Shown here: in pieces, positions 11,007-22,995 of the stretch
How positions within the stretch are numbered: the stretch's first letter is position 1
Layout of the letters: every line of letters starts with the position of its first letter
NCBI GenBank assembly: GCA_963580455.1
Contig: OY756967.1
Span: forward strand, 4,486,501 to 4,550,500
Length of the DNA stretch: 64,000 nt
Direction of reading: 5' to 3'
Source of the DNA: Euonymus europaeus
Lineage: Eukaryota > Streptophyta > Magnoliopsida > Celastrales > Celastraceae
Translations under genes and position numbers: made by a program
The notes under the pieces: generated by a model
Seen by the model: only the letters and a program-made list of their open reading frames with translations
Database searches by the model: none
Told to the model about the DNA's origin: nothing

Positions 11007-14000
11007 ATGGCCTTGCAAAACAAAACTATACAAGCGACTCCAACTGCCCAGGTTGTTGGGAATGCTTTTGTTGAGCAGTATTATCATATTCTTCATCACT
11101 CTCCAGAGTCTGTTTACAAGTTTTATCAGGATTCAAGTGTGGTAAGCCGGCCGGATCCCCATGGGGCAATGACATCAGTGACAACCATGCAAGTAAGAAT
11201 CCTGGAAATTATTTTAGTGTTGCTATAAATGCTATTAATGCCATTTCTCTTCATTGAGTCTGCTTAATAATTTCAGTAAAACACCCAGCATCCAGTGTTG
11301 CTTAGAAGTTAGAACGGCTTATTGAACAATTAGGGATTTTTTTTCCTGGTTCACAAAATACTCAATTGTCAATGGGATGGATATTCGTTCCCGTGAAAAT
11401 ATCATTTAGTGCTTCTGTAGTCATTTACTGTATAATCTGTATTCCATAGAAATCCTCAACCTCTTCTTTTGATCTATGGCTTTTTACTACCTGTAGCTGT
11501 AAAACTCTATTGTGCTGAAGATATCTGTATTAATCTGATATACCAATCCCTAGGAAGTTGAGGTCTCAAATGTAGGCATCCAGTGTGATTGTGACATATT
11601 TTCATCAATCTAATCTTTGATGGTGGATTATTCGAGGGTCAGTGCAATGATTCATTGGATATAAGCAACACGAAGGTGTAGAATAATATCATCCCATGAC
11701 CAATAATTTTAAATCTCTGGTCTTTGGGTCATTATTTTTTTCTCTATAGTTTTTCTCTATTGTAAAAGGAATTTTGGGGTTTTGGTGGCTAAAGAGTAAG
11801 GCCTAATTTTTCTATGCTTAATTTTGTCCTTGTAATGCTTTTTTCTTCTAACTTTTGGGAAATTATTGTGTCTTCCTCTGACCTACAACATGAGGACACA
11901 ATCATGTTTAGGGTGCTCTGATCAGCAGTTTAGATAAAACTCATTCGTGCTTTTATGATTTATCAATTATCATCCTTCTGAATGGAGACGTTCTCTTCCA
12001 TCATTAACTCTTGTCCCTGGTGTATCCTGTATCTCTTCTCAAGAATGTTGTATCTAACAAGGGTGTTACTCAGAAATCAGAATAAGTTCCAACACAGCAA
12101 CTACATATTTTTATTTTATTTTATAGGGGAATCCTCTTATGTGGTGTGAAGAGATAACAGTGTTATTATTCTTGCAACAGGGTATCAATAAGAAAATTCT
12201 TTCCTTGAATTACACGGACTTGAAGGCAGAGATAAAAACAGCAGATGCTCAGAAGTCTTATATGGAAGGTGTGTCTGTGCTTGTAACTGGATGCTTAACT
12301 GGCAAGGATAACTTGAGACGGAAATTTGCGCAGTCCTTTTTTCTTGCTCCACAAGACAATGGTTTCTTTGTCCTGAACGATGTCTTTAGATATGTAGAAG
12401 ATAGTGAACCTTTGGAGACTCATCAAGTTAATCACACTGATAATGTTCATGCATTGCCCACAATCCCAGATCCGGGTAATCTCCAGTCAATTCAGTCATT
12501 AATTATCTTTCAGAATGATTTATGTTATAGATTCATGCAGCCATCCCCAAATTTCTGGGAATGACAAACACAATGATCAAAGTAGTGACGAATATATTTT
12601 TCTCTATTATTTTCCGTTGGTGGGCAATACTAATATCTAGCTCTTTTCACTTAAAATGTTCATTTTTTTTCATGATATTGCGTCAATTACTATACTACAC
12701 ATTTATTTATCTTTTGTAGACCCTTCATCTGTTCCTGAGCCTCCTGCACCAGACCCAGCAACTTCTATTGTGGATGAGGATAGAAATATTGCTGAGAAAG
12801 CCTTTAACCCATCTGAGCATGAGATACAAGTAGCTACTGAAGATGAGGCTGTCTTGGACTCCCATCCTGATTCAAATGCAATTGATGTTGCTGAGGTTGT
12901 TGAATCTCCTTCAGCTCAAGAGAATGCTCCGAAGAAATCTTATGCATCAATTGTGGGTTCATAGCTGATTATTCTTCAGTTTCAGGCACTTTTTAACGGG
13001 AAACCTTCCTGAAGTTTTTGATTATTTTTGTAGGTGAGAGTAGTGAAAGGGGGTTTGGGCACAAAAAAAATTTATGTTCCTACTAATACTGCCAAAGTGG
13101 CTCCTAAGGAAGCAGAAAACCAGTCAGTGGTACACGTAGTACCTGCTCCTGAGATTGAACCTTCCACCCCGATTAACCATGATAATCCTGAAAGTAGCAA
13201 TGCTCATGAGGAGGGTATGGGGCATATTTTTCTTATACAATTCACTTATGGTTTTCCTTTCTTATATGTACATGTTGAAGGCATTTTATATTTATAGCCT
13301 TTTCTTTTCAATGCTTGTGTGAAAGCAATGTACTGGAACGCTAGAGTCATTGTTGCACAACAGAGTTGCACCGTCTTTTTTCTTTTTTTAACCTGTGCAT
13401 AAGATGGTTACTTTTCTAGCTACATTCTGCTAACAGTTGAGGGCCACTCCATATATGTACGGAATTTGCCCTTAAATATGACTGTTGAACAAATGGAGGT
13501 AGAGTTTAAGAAATTTGGTCCAATCAAGGATGGAGGTGTCCAAGTCAGAAATAATAAGGTTTGCTTTTGAGATTCAGTGATAATTGTTTTTGCAAGTAAT
13601 TTTTTTACTGGACCAAAAACTATTGAGTTTTTATTGATGTGTGATGTTCTTTTTCTTCAGCCAGATGGATACTGTTTCGGATTTGTCGAATTTCATTTTT
13701 TAAGTTCCATGAATAATGCAATCCAGGTTTGCTTCTGCCTTCTTCATGAACAATTTCAATGTCGTTTATTTTCGATTTTCTTTTTCATTGCATTAGGACT
13801 TTATGTGCCCCTTAAGTTTCGTCCATGATTCTTCAATTGCCATCAGATTTACTAGTATTCTCCAACTAAACTGAATAAACTATCAATTTTCTTTCTTCTT
13901 GGCCCTCCAGTTTGAAAGGGATAAATTCTGCATTCTTCATGCCTTTTCTTGGTATTAGTTAATGACTTTTGCTTATTCGTGTGATGGTTTCAGTCCAGAC

Positions 14001-17000
14001 AGCTAATTTTGTAGGCCGGTGGCTATACTGCCAATTTATCTTTTTATTACATAATTTGATGTAGTCTATAAGGGAAATAAAACATAGTTATGCTTGCCAC
14101 GAGCAAGTTTACAAAGCAACTTGAATTGCTATTGCCTTGAATTGGATTATCCGTACTTTGTTGAGGTCTACTCCGTTGCTTTTTTTTTTTTGAATAGACA
14201 AAATTTTATTAAAAACACCAAGACAGTGTTACAACATGTTACATTTCTCCAAAATGAAGATTTTAGCATTACAATCACTCTCAACAGTACCCACAACCCA
14301 TGAATAAAGAGTACTAAACCATCTACTCTCAATAGCATCAATAGACTGTTCCCTTCCCTCAAACATCCTCCTATTCCGTTCTAACCAAACAATCCAACAT
14401 GTAACAATCGGAATTAAAGGAAACAATTTGTTATGATTAGACGACCCAAAAAATCGAAAAGCCAGCAATTCAAACTCGAAGCTCCCCGCCGAAACCCATT
14501 GAATTCCCATCAGCCGCCTAATCATGAACAACAATTGATTTGTCCAATCACAGTGAAGCAAAATATGATCAACACTCTCTTGACTTCTCTTGCAAAGAGC
14601 ACACCGATTAGCCATACTATGCCCCCTTCTCTGAAGATTATCTAATGTCAGAATTTTTTGAGATGCAGCCTCCCAAGCAAAGATAGCCACTTTCAGAGGC
14701 GCCCCCACCTACAGTTTCATACTGTTGCAGTGCATATTAGAGTTGTTTTCCTTTTTTTTCATGCTTGCTTCAGGATGATGTGTGAAAGATATTTGGTATA
14801 CATGATAACCAGCGATTATAGATTGATCTGGAAGATTTCAGTTTGTATTGCATTGTGCGACTGTTCAGCATGCTATTTTTACATGGTCACCACACTCTTA
14901 GGTTCTTTTCAAATTTTATTTGGCCAAAAAATATTAAGTAGAACTAGTTCAAGCCTGCTTGGCCTAAATATCATATTCTTTCGGTTGAGAACTATTAGGT
15001 TAGTGGCAGTATAGTCAAGTGCTCTTTTGAGAAAAAAACCTAGCTCATTATGTGGGAACTTTGAGCATAGTAAGAATTTAAGGGACATTGAATGTTGTAG
15101 AATCTTCAGTAGCAATGTTTGTCCTTAGGTTTAATCTGGAGGCTAAACAGGATCATCAACTTTTAGGTTTATATTGGGCTACAAGTTAGTGACAGATTGG
15201 TGATAAAACGAAGTCGAAGATTCTATGACTTTCTCCATGTATGTGAATATAGTAACTGTGAGTTAGAATGTGGGGAAATTGGGGATTTAGGCCTCTAGGG
15301 TTGAGATTAGTTAGTTGAATGGCTCAGGCTTTGAAACACAGTAACTTGAAATAGCAGAAATCCGGCCCTGAAATGTTGAAGAATTAGATGGAAGGCATCA
15401 AACCGTAGTTTCTTGAATCTTGACATCACAACTAAGACTTGATTATTATAAAATAAAATAAAAAAGAGTGCGAGTTTATGTTTATACTCATGAACTCCGT
15501 TTCTAATCCGACAAGGATTTTCCTCCTAAAAGGTACTTGAACTCCTGAAAGGAAGTTGCTAAAATTATAACTTCCATTCAGATTTGACATAAGAAAGTAC
15601 CATAAGAAAAGCAACACATGTTGTCAATAATTTTGAATTTCCTATATAACTCATAATCACACCTTCACTCGAGCCTTTATCCCAAAAGTTTGGGGTCAAT
15701 TACATGAATCTTTGAGAAGATCAACGTGAATACACGCATGAGTATATGAGAAGATCAAAAAGAATCCACTACTTGTATACATTTTTGCCATTCTTCTCTC
15801 TAGGATCATACTTTCATCAGTCCTTATTGATTCCATTTCCTTTTTTACTACTTCAAGAGCTCCTCAAGTCATGTCTTTTTAGCTCTTCCTCTCCGCTTTC
15901 CACTCCGTCCTATACAAATTCTTTGGGCTCTCCTCATTGCCGCACCGCTATACTTTGTACAAGCCCATACCATCTTAAATGTTTTTCTCGCAACTTATCT
16001 TCAATTAGTGCTACTCGGATACTCCTACCTTATATTTAATAATCTCATTTCTTATCTTATCTTCACCACGCATGTAACAAAACATTCACATTTATGCTAC
16101 ATTTTTTTGAATTCGTTGTCTCTTAATAGACCAATGCTTATAATCATAAGTTGACCTATAGAATATTCCCTGTTAACCTTAAATGAGTGTGCAACATTTT
16201 TAAAATCTAAATTGTTTTCATTTAAAAAACAAACCTTTAACAGAATCTATGGTACTTGATGACATGCCTCAGTTATATTATTACACCATATTATCTCTAT
16301 TCTGATGCTTATTTTAGGATAGCTGCCGAAATTGAGTATGCTAATATAATCTTTTCACTGGCACAGCTTTATAAGCTTTCCAGTGTTGCAGAAATCTAGA
16401 CATGCCTTAGTTAGTTGCCATCACTTTTCTTTCCTTGAATGCTAAATGCATCTGTCACCTTCGCCAGACGCTTAATTGGTGACCTAACTGCCATTAAGTC
16501 TAATACATAGTATATACTATGTGCATACATAAAAAAAATTCAATGCTTAAAATCCTATGGATTACAATTCCCATTTGCCAGTGTGCTGATTTAGCTAAGC
16601 TAGTTTTTTGTATAGGTACCCTTTTATTATGAAATTTGGGTTATTTCTGCATTGAAGCCAAACGTGATGTAGACAAGACAGGTTTGCCATTAGGGCTTGT
16701 AGATCTATATGATATTCAAGTGAGTTTTATTATCTTTTTTTAATGGGAAATGGGGAGGAATTTCTTCACAAAATTTGTGAACTTTGAATGATAATAATGC
16801 CTCAAAATTATCTTTAGTTGACATGCTTTGGAGACAGACTGTATCCTAGTTTTTTGAGAATTGATAAATCTGTGTATCCCATATCCCCTAATCCGTTTCT
16901 CTGCACCCGTATGGGTGCTTTTTAGCAGACAGTCAATAACAGCTCTTAGGCCTTTTGTTTTTGTCTTGCATTTTTGTTGTCACTTGCTACTGTCATTTAA

Positions 17001-17892
17001 TTGCAGTTGGAATATGGTTTTAGTATATTTTCTTTACACACTCCTAATCCTCCTCTCTAGGGGAACCTTTACCTACAGTTCAAGTTTGCCCTCAAACATT
17101 ATTCTTGATGAATAGTTAAATGAGGTACTTTAAATCTTCTGGGGAGGGGGGTTACGACTTTTCAACCCCACCCCACACCACCAACCACCCCCACACCCCA
17201 AGTAACATAGATTTTGGTTGTCAAGATATCATTGTTTGCTTATCGTTAGAGCAGTGGCTGCTATGCTATTCTATGGAGGATAATTTAAGTCTTTGTAAAT
17301 ATTTCAACAATTCAATCAGGTGTCCAATTATTTCGACTTAGGTTCTCCTTTTGTGTCTGTGTTGAAAGCACCATTTTCTTGCAGGCTTCCCCTATCAACA
17401 TTGGCAGTCGTCAAGCTTTCGTGGAGAAAAAGAAAGCGCACAGTCGAGGTGAGTTGAAAGTTGTAATTGATTTTGGGCTGTTTCTTCTTCATTTAGTTAA
17501 TTGTACAGAAAAGAATCCTATGTTAAATGTTAATTGGATGGAGCGAAATGATTGTGATCAACTTGCACCCAGTGGTTCACTGTTGCATCTAGCAACAACA
17601 AATTTCTTCTCTCTTTGAATTTTTAATACAAAAGTTGCAAAACTGTTTCTGCTGGTGACTTGCAGATGGTGGTGGAAGAGGTAGGTACCCTTCAGGAAGG
17701 GGTGGGTTTCGAAATGACAGCTACAGGGCACGTGGAAACTATGGTTCGAGCAACAGTTTTGTCCTGAATGAGTTTGGAAACCGCAACGATTTTTTTGGAC
17801 GAGGCCGGGGCTTAGGTGGTCGTGAAGTTTATCAGGGAAGAGGAAGAGGTGGTCGATCGAGTGGACCTAAGCAGAATGCTGCTACTACATGA
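11007..17892 (+). CDS. G3BP-like protein: NTF2 domain, RRM and Gly/Arg-rich tail
   Basis: Eight coding exons, all phase-consistent: 11007-11192, 12181-12475, 12720-12952, 13034-13214, 13437-13558, 13661-13726, 17385-17448 and 17666-17892, giving 457 residues. The N-terminal NTF2 domain (about 10-130) includes NAFVEQYYHILHHSPE, VLVTGCLTG and FFLAPQDNGFFVLNDVFRYV. A long acidic, Pro-rich linker leads to KKSYASIV. The RRM (about 300-370) has RNP2 IYVRNLP and RNP1 YCFGFVEF. The tail is rich in RGG-like repeats (DGGGRGRYPSGRGGF). This is the architecture of animal and plant G3BP, cytoplasmic RNA-binding proteins that scaffold stress granules; the role here is by family. Intron 6 is 3.7 kb because of transposon fragments. 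An alternative acceptor at 12126 would add 18 in-frame codons to the NTF2 domain. Confidence 0.92.
14180..14708 (-). mobile_element. 5'-truncated L1-type LINE fragment in G3BP intron 6
   Basis: A minus-strand frame encodes a zinc-binding reverse-transcriptase tail: APLKVAIFAWEAASQKILT, then RCALCKRSQESVDHILLHC, the Cys/His pattern of the zf-RVT domain. A T-run at 14180-14191 on the plus strand is its poly(A) end, as expected for a 3'-anchored, 5'-truncated LINE copy. It sits antisense to the host gene. I could not find a clear target duplication. Confidence 0.85.
15655..16110 (-). mobile_element. RTE-type LINE remnant in G3BP intron 6
   Basis: The plus strand reads GCCTTTATCCCAAAAGTTTG followed by the TGGGGTCAATTACATGAATC-like block common at the 3' end of plant RTE LINEs, then a diverged antisense copy of the last part of the reverse transcriptase. 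No intact frame remains. Recognised from its conserved 3' block; the boundaries are approximate. Confidence 0.55.
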
Positions 17893-19284
17893 AACCTGGC
17901 ATCTACATATTCAAGCCGCAAATTTTTTATTTTTTATTTTGTTGTCAAAGCTCGCAACTTGAAATTATTAATTTTGAGGAGGGCGGATTTCTCTCTTAGG
18001 CACATTTGAATTTGCTGATTTTTTTGGTCTCCAACTTATTAGGAATCTTTTGGTGCTATTGCACAGTTTTAGTCATTGAAAGTGGTAATAGGATGGATGA
18101 TATATATAAATTAGGTCAGCCCTTTAGCATGCAAATGGAATTTTAATTGATTGGTCTGGTTATCTTCTCCATCTTCTTCAACCTCCTAATGAATTTTTAA
18201 TGTTTACTCAAGACTCATGATTTAATTTTTTGAAATATTTGAAAGATTTTGATTGCAATTTCACTATGTTGAACAATATGCTGCCTGTGTCTATTGATTA
18301 TCACAAACACAATCAGGTTTTAGGTTCTCTAACTTCTTAAAGATCTGTACTTTTTAAAAGATGATATAAGTAATGGTGTTTAGTTGTGTACCCATTACAA
18401 GATTTCTTGTGTTGATTATTCAAAATGTGGGAGGGTACAACTAGTGTTGCCAAAATTGGCTATAATTTTCCTCAAAAACTATGTCTAATTATGACTTTTG
18501 TCGCTTTCCGAAAATGACATTAGAGTTCAGGTGTCAGAATTTTGTGTTTGGGATTTAGAGTTTAAGGTTTACGATCTAGGGTTTAAGTTTAATTGTTGAG
18601 AGTTTGGATTTAGGATACTCTCGTGGCTACGCTTGGGTTTAGCTCAACTAATCTTGCTTTAAAAGTTGTTATGCATTTAGGTCTAATGACTCGAGTTTAG
18701 ACTCATATCAAATGAATGTCATGTCGCATATTCAGGTCCACATCTCCATTTTTTAATGGAAGTTTGGATCAATAGCTAATGTAGCTCATTTTACGAAATA
18801 CAAAGGCTTATTTAGCCTAAAACAAAGTTGAATGGTTTTTTTTTCTTTCAAAAGTTGAGTTGAGGGGCTTAATCGATCATTTCTCAAAAGTAAATCAGTT
18901 TTTACGTTACTTCTCTTTAGAATATGATCTAATAAAAAATATAGAGTTTTAAGGATTTCAGAATTTTTGACTGCGAGTTGACTCTCTTTTATCGTACCCT
19001 CATGAGGTGGTGCAAAGTGGAGCGCAAATTTAAGAAGAACGATGTTGTTTTGCCACTGAATAAATGGCATTGCTTTCGCCTTAGTCAAGTATAATTTTAC
19101 CTCTGGTGCGAGTTTCCTCCCATTTATGTACTCAATTAACTCCTATTGGCTCAAACCGAGTAGGATAAATTCTATAAGCGCAATTATTTTTATTCATAAA
19201 TCTCCATTTTGTCGCCCAATTTGTCAAATCTGCAAAATTAATATTTTTTTATAGAAGAGCTGTAGTTGAAAATAGTATGAAGGT
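17893..19284. other. G3BP 3' UTR and intergenic DNA
   Basis: The first 200-300 bp after the stop are probably 3' UTR. The rest is AT-rich. I see no gene or RNA here. Confidence 0.5.
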
Positions 19285-19600
19285 TAAATGCGTGAGAGCA
19301 AATACAATAAAACATTTTTAATTATAAATGAATAATGTATGAGAATGTGTATTTTTGTTGATGTGATTGTATTGTAAAATGTGTTTTGCTGATCTAGTTG
19401 TATTGAGAGATGTGTTTTGGTGATATAAATGATGATGTGACTTGACTTTTTGTAAAAAATGTGATATCCATCATGAATTCTGGTATAATTTTGTTTTATA
19501 ATTGATGAGAGAATGAAATAGTAGATGATTGAATAATAATTTTATATTGAAAAAATGAAATAGTATGAAAATTAAATGTGTAAATAAAGATTACCGAACC
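19285..19600. mobile_element. hAT-like MITE family, copy 1
   Basis: Carries the family's recurring words: GAATAATGTATGAGAATGTG, TTTTTGTTGATGTGATTGTA, GTGACTTGACTTTTTGTAA and GAGAGAATGAAATAGTAGATG. The same order of blocks recurs at 21420-22300, 23750-24115 and 57060-57345. The left end begins GAGAGCAAATAC, a degraded form of the GAGCACTTGTAATGG end seen in the 23.75-kb copy. Confidence 0.6.
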
Positions 19601-20960
19601 AGCAAAACGCATAAAAACATAATAATTTTCTATTTGAAAAAAGAAAAAAAAATCGAAGCTCTCTTCCAGAAAAAAAATCGAAGCTCTCTTTTTGGTAATG
19701 ATTTCCAAAACAGTTTTCTGTTTTGAAAAATCAAATGATTGGTTAAAATTCATTTGCCTATTTTGTTTTGAGTTTTTATTTTTAAAAACATTTTTCATTT
19801 TTCAGTTTTAAAAACTAGAAAACCAAAACAACATTTTGTTGTTTTGTAAGATTTTCAAGTGGCATAATTGTAATTAAGATGAATTTATTTTATTTTATTT
19901 TTCTCTCTTCTCTCACTTTCAACGGTGACTCGCCTCTCTTCATCGACATCGTCGTTCGGCCACCGGAAGGCCTTGCTCCGGTGTTGATCCAAATCACCTT
20001 CATTTTTACCCGATTGATGAATTTGAATTTCATTTTGATAAATTTGAATTTTATTTGGATAAATTTCAATTTCATTTGACTAAATTAGAAAGTTAATTTC
20101 ATGTTTTTCGATTTCCGAAAACAAAGTCAAATATCACCAATCAAATAAATTTTTTAACAATTTTTTTTCTTAAAAAGTGTTTCTAAAAACTATACCCAAA
20201 ATATGAAGAATAAATTAAAAATGAAATGGGTGCATTTATCTATTCCCCAACCCAGCCATCTTCTATAGGTTTTGGCAAGTTGTCGATTAAAAAGAAAAAA
20301 TAGATTAAAATAGTTTAATAATAAATATTCTGACAAGAAACATGCGTGGGACAGTCTTAAATGAACTTTTTTTCCCGACACGTCTCCATTTGAAATCTCA
20401 ACTTGATTGCCCTTGCTGAGCTCTTTCTCTAGAACCTGACACGTGTAATTATCTACGTGGCGTCAACTAGATCATTTAACAGAAAACTCTCCGAAAAAGC
20501 CACTTGCATGGGTCCCCACTCCACGATCTCTCAGTCTCCTTTGATTTGTTGCGTGTTCCACGGAGATTCCTTCCATCGTTATCACCGTATCTATTTAAAG
20601 ATATCGTCCAGACCTTTGATTTTGACTTGATGTGTTGAGAACCGTTCGATTTGTTTTAGAAAAGTGAAAAAAGTTCAATTTTGAAGCTGCTGACCTGGCA
20701 ATTTGAAAATATTTCTTCTTTTAAAACTTTATCTTTCAATTACACTATATGGAATGCAACTAGTGTCTGCTGTCCCTTGAAATATATATATTTTAAATTA
20801 TTCTAGTATTTTAATGGGTTACGAAATGAACGATATAGTTTTTATTTGAAATATAAAATAAATTTAACATAAAAATTATATAATAATTCTGTACCATTTG
20901 TTGTAAACCAAGACATTTCATCCATTTTTGTTTATGACATTTTATTTTTGCTTTGAATAA

Positions 20961-20993
<33 letters not shown>

Positions 20994-21415
20994 TTGTTGA
21001 GTCTGTAACACCGATTAAAACATAAATATAATCTTTTAAAAAATTAAAAAATATTTTTAACGGTCTAAAATTCAACTACGGTCACTTTGCCTTGATTTAA
21101 CAAACAACAGAGAGACGTAGACGAGAAAAGCTCTGACCCGAATCCCTATACGTAACTGGCCACGTGTTTTTTGCTGTTTGGATTATCTCACCCAAATTGC
21201 ACCCATTAAAAGCGTGACACGTAGACATTCATGGAAATTTCGTTAGATGAGATCTGGTCGCAATCTCCAGCCGTCACCATCCCGTCTCTCTTAGACGGCA
21301 AAATATCATGCCCACTTGTGCCGCCCCTGACTCCTCCATTAATGGGTTATGTTAACAACTTGGTGACTTGTTTTTCATTTCTTTCTCAGACAAACTTGCG
21401 TACAGCCAAAATTAC
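19601..21415. other. Intergenic DNA
   Basis: AT-rich. It includes a short tandem duplication (AATCGAAGCTCTCTT at about 19655 and 19677), a (TA)n tract near 20965-20990 and G-box (CACGTG) sites at 20440 and 21161. A short frame at 21231-21512 resembles nothing known. Possibly distal regulatory DNA for AFP, by position only. Confidence 0.4.
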
Positions 21416-22300
21416 AATAATACACATACAAATGATGAGAATGTATGTAGATTTTATTATTATAGTTGTATTGAAAAATGTATTTTATTGGTGTAATTTA
21501 ATTTTTAAATAATAATAGTGAGATTTAATAATAATTTTAGTGAAAAATAAATGAAAGAATGAAACATTGACAATCGCAATGATACAATTTTAATGGGTCT
21601 GTAAAACTGTATTGAAATATATTTGTTTGTCGATGCGATTGTATTGAAATACGTGTTTTGTTGATGTAGATGAATATGCGGATTAATTTTTTGTAATAAA
21701 TGTGGGACTCATTATTAATTTTGATGTAAATTTAATAGAGACAATAAAGAGGAGAGGAAAAGTGTTGACTTGACTAAAACGGGAGAGGAAAACGTATAAA
21801 AATTTGTATTTTGCTGATATGTCTGTATTAGAAAACATGTTTTGCTAATGTGAGTAAGTATGTGACTTGAATTTTTATGTAATAGAAGTGAGACTCAATA
21901 TGTAATTTTAATGGGCCATTAAAATTTTATTGTGTGAGTTGACTTTTGAGTAATAGAAAAATTATATTCACAAATGTGATTTTATCGATGTAACTGTATT
22001 GTGAGATTTGGTTTGATTATACAAATAAATATAGGAGATGCTTTTTATATAATAGAGTGAGATCCAAACAAAAAATTAATGAGGACATTAGACGACAACA
22101 ACTGTAATTAGATATATGGTTTGACTTTTGAGTGATAAATGTGAGACAATATTAATTTCAGTGGGGAAATGATTAATGAATGATATGTTGGTTGCTTGAC
22201 TTTTGGATAATAGAAAAATTGTATTAAGATGTATTTTGTTGATGTAACTGTATTTAGAAATGTGTTAAGTTGATGTGAAAAAATATGTGAGATTGTGTAA
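21416..22300. mobile_element. hAT-like MITE family, cluster of degraded copies
   Basis: At least four successive blocks repeat the MITE words TGTTTTGTTGATGTA, ACTTGAATTTTT(A/G)TGTAATAGAAGTGAGA and TTGATGTAACTGTATT. Copies appear inserted next to or into each other just upstream of the AFP promoter. Individual boundaries cannot be resolved by eye. Confidence 0.55.
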
Positions 22301-22392
22301 TAGAGATGACGTCAAATTGAAAAGTTAACGGGACATTTGGTACATCTATTGTGGTTGGCTGAGAACGGTGTAAGAGGATCATATCCATGGGA

Positions 22393-22565
22393 CACGTGGT
22401 TGTGTTATAGTATCCCTAATTCGCAGGACGACACGTGTACTCTTTGAATTTGGCCAAAGAGACGGCCGAAGAGGTGTTCTGGTGGCGCTTATTTGGCTTC
22501 TACTTGGAATCCATTACTTCTGTCCACGTGTCTTCGTTTGAGGTTCTCTTCGTGTCCTCCACGTG
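22393..22565 (+). promoter_or_regulatory. G-box/ABRE cluster upstream of AFP
   Basis: Four CACGTG cores lie at 22393-22398, 22432-22437, 22525-22530 and 22560-22565, in contexts ACACGTGG, ACACGTGT, CCACGTGT and CCACGTGT. These match the ABA-responsive element read by bZIP factors of the ABI5/ABF group. They begin about 430-600 bp before the AFP start codon and less than 150-300 bp from the probable transcription start. AFP-family genes are known to be ABA-inducible, so the cluster fits the product. Confidence 0.75.
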
Positions 22566-22995
22566 TCAACTCTCTGTAACATCTTCCCCAATATCTATAC
22601 TCGCAGGGCATTTTCGTCATACCAAAAACTTATCTCTGAATCCCATTTGCCATTTGCGGGTGAGGAATATATATATCTAATTATCTATATTCATTCCCCT
22701 CCCCCGCCTGACTCTCGTTCTCGTTCTCGTTCTCGTTTTCATTTTCATTTGCATGATTCTCTTTGAGTTTTGTTCTCAATGTTCTGGATACCATATTAAG
22801 GTGTTACCAATGGAAAAGGGAGGAACTTTTAGCTCATTTCTGCTTTGTTCTTCTTGGGATTTCAATCCATAGTTGATTTGATTCCAATATCTTTTTGTCT
22901 CTCATTTCAATTCCTTTTTGGAATTCTTTGGTCCCAAATTAGTTTCCCTCATCTGGGTGTTTCTGTATTTTGTGGACTCTCCTCTTTATTTGTCA

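Noticed and set aside
19680..20180. Possible MITE with CAAATGATTGG and CCAATCAAATAAA at its ends
   Set aside because: The inverted match is short and AT-rich, and no target duplication was found.
21231..21512. 93-codon plus frame upstream of AFP
   Set aside because: No recognised similarity; the second half runs into MITE sequence.
22918..22995. Upstream in-frame ATG that would add 26 residues to AFP
   Set aside because: The extension is hydrophobic leader-like sequence absent from the family; the conserved N-terminus begins at 22996.
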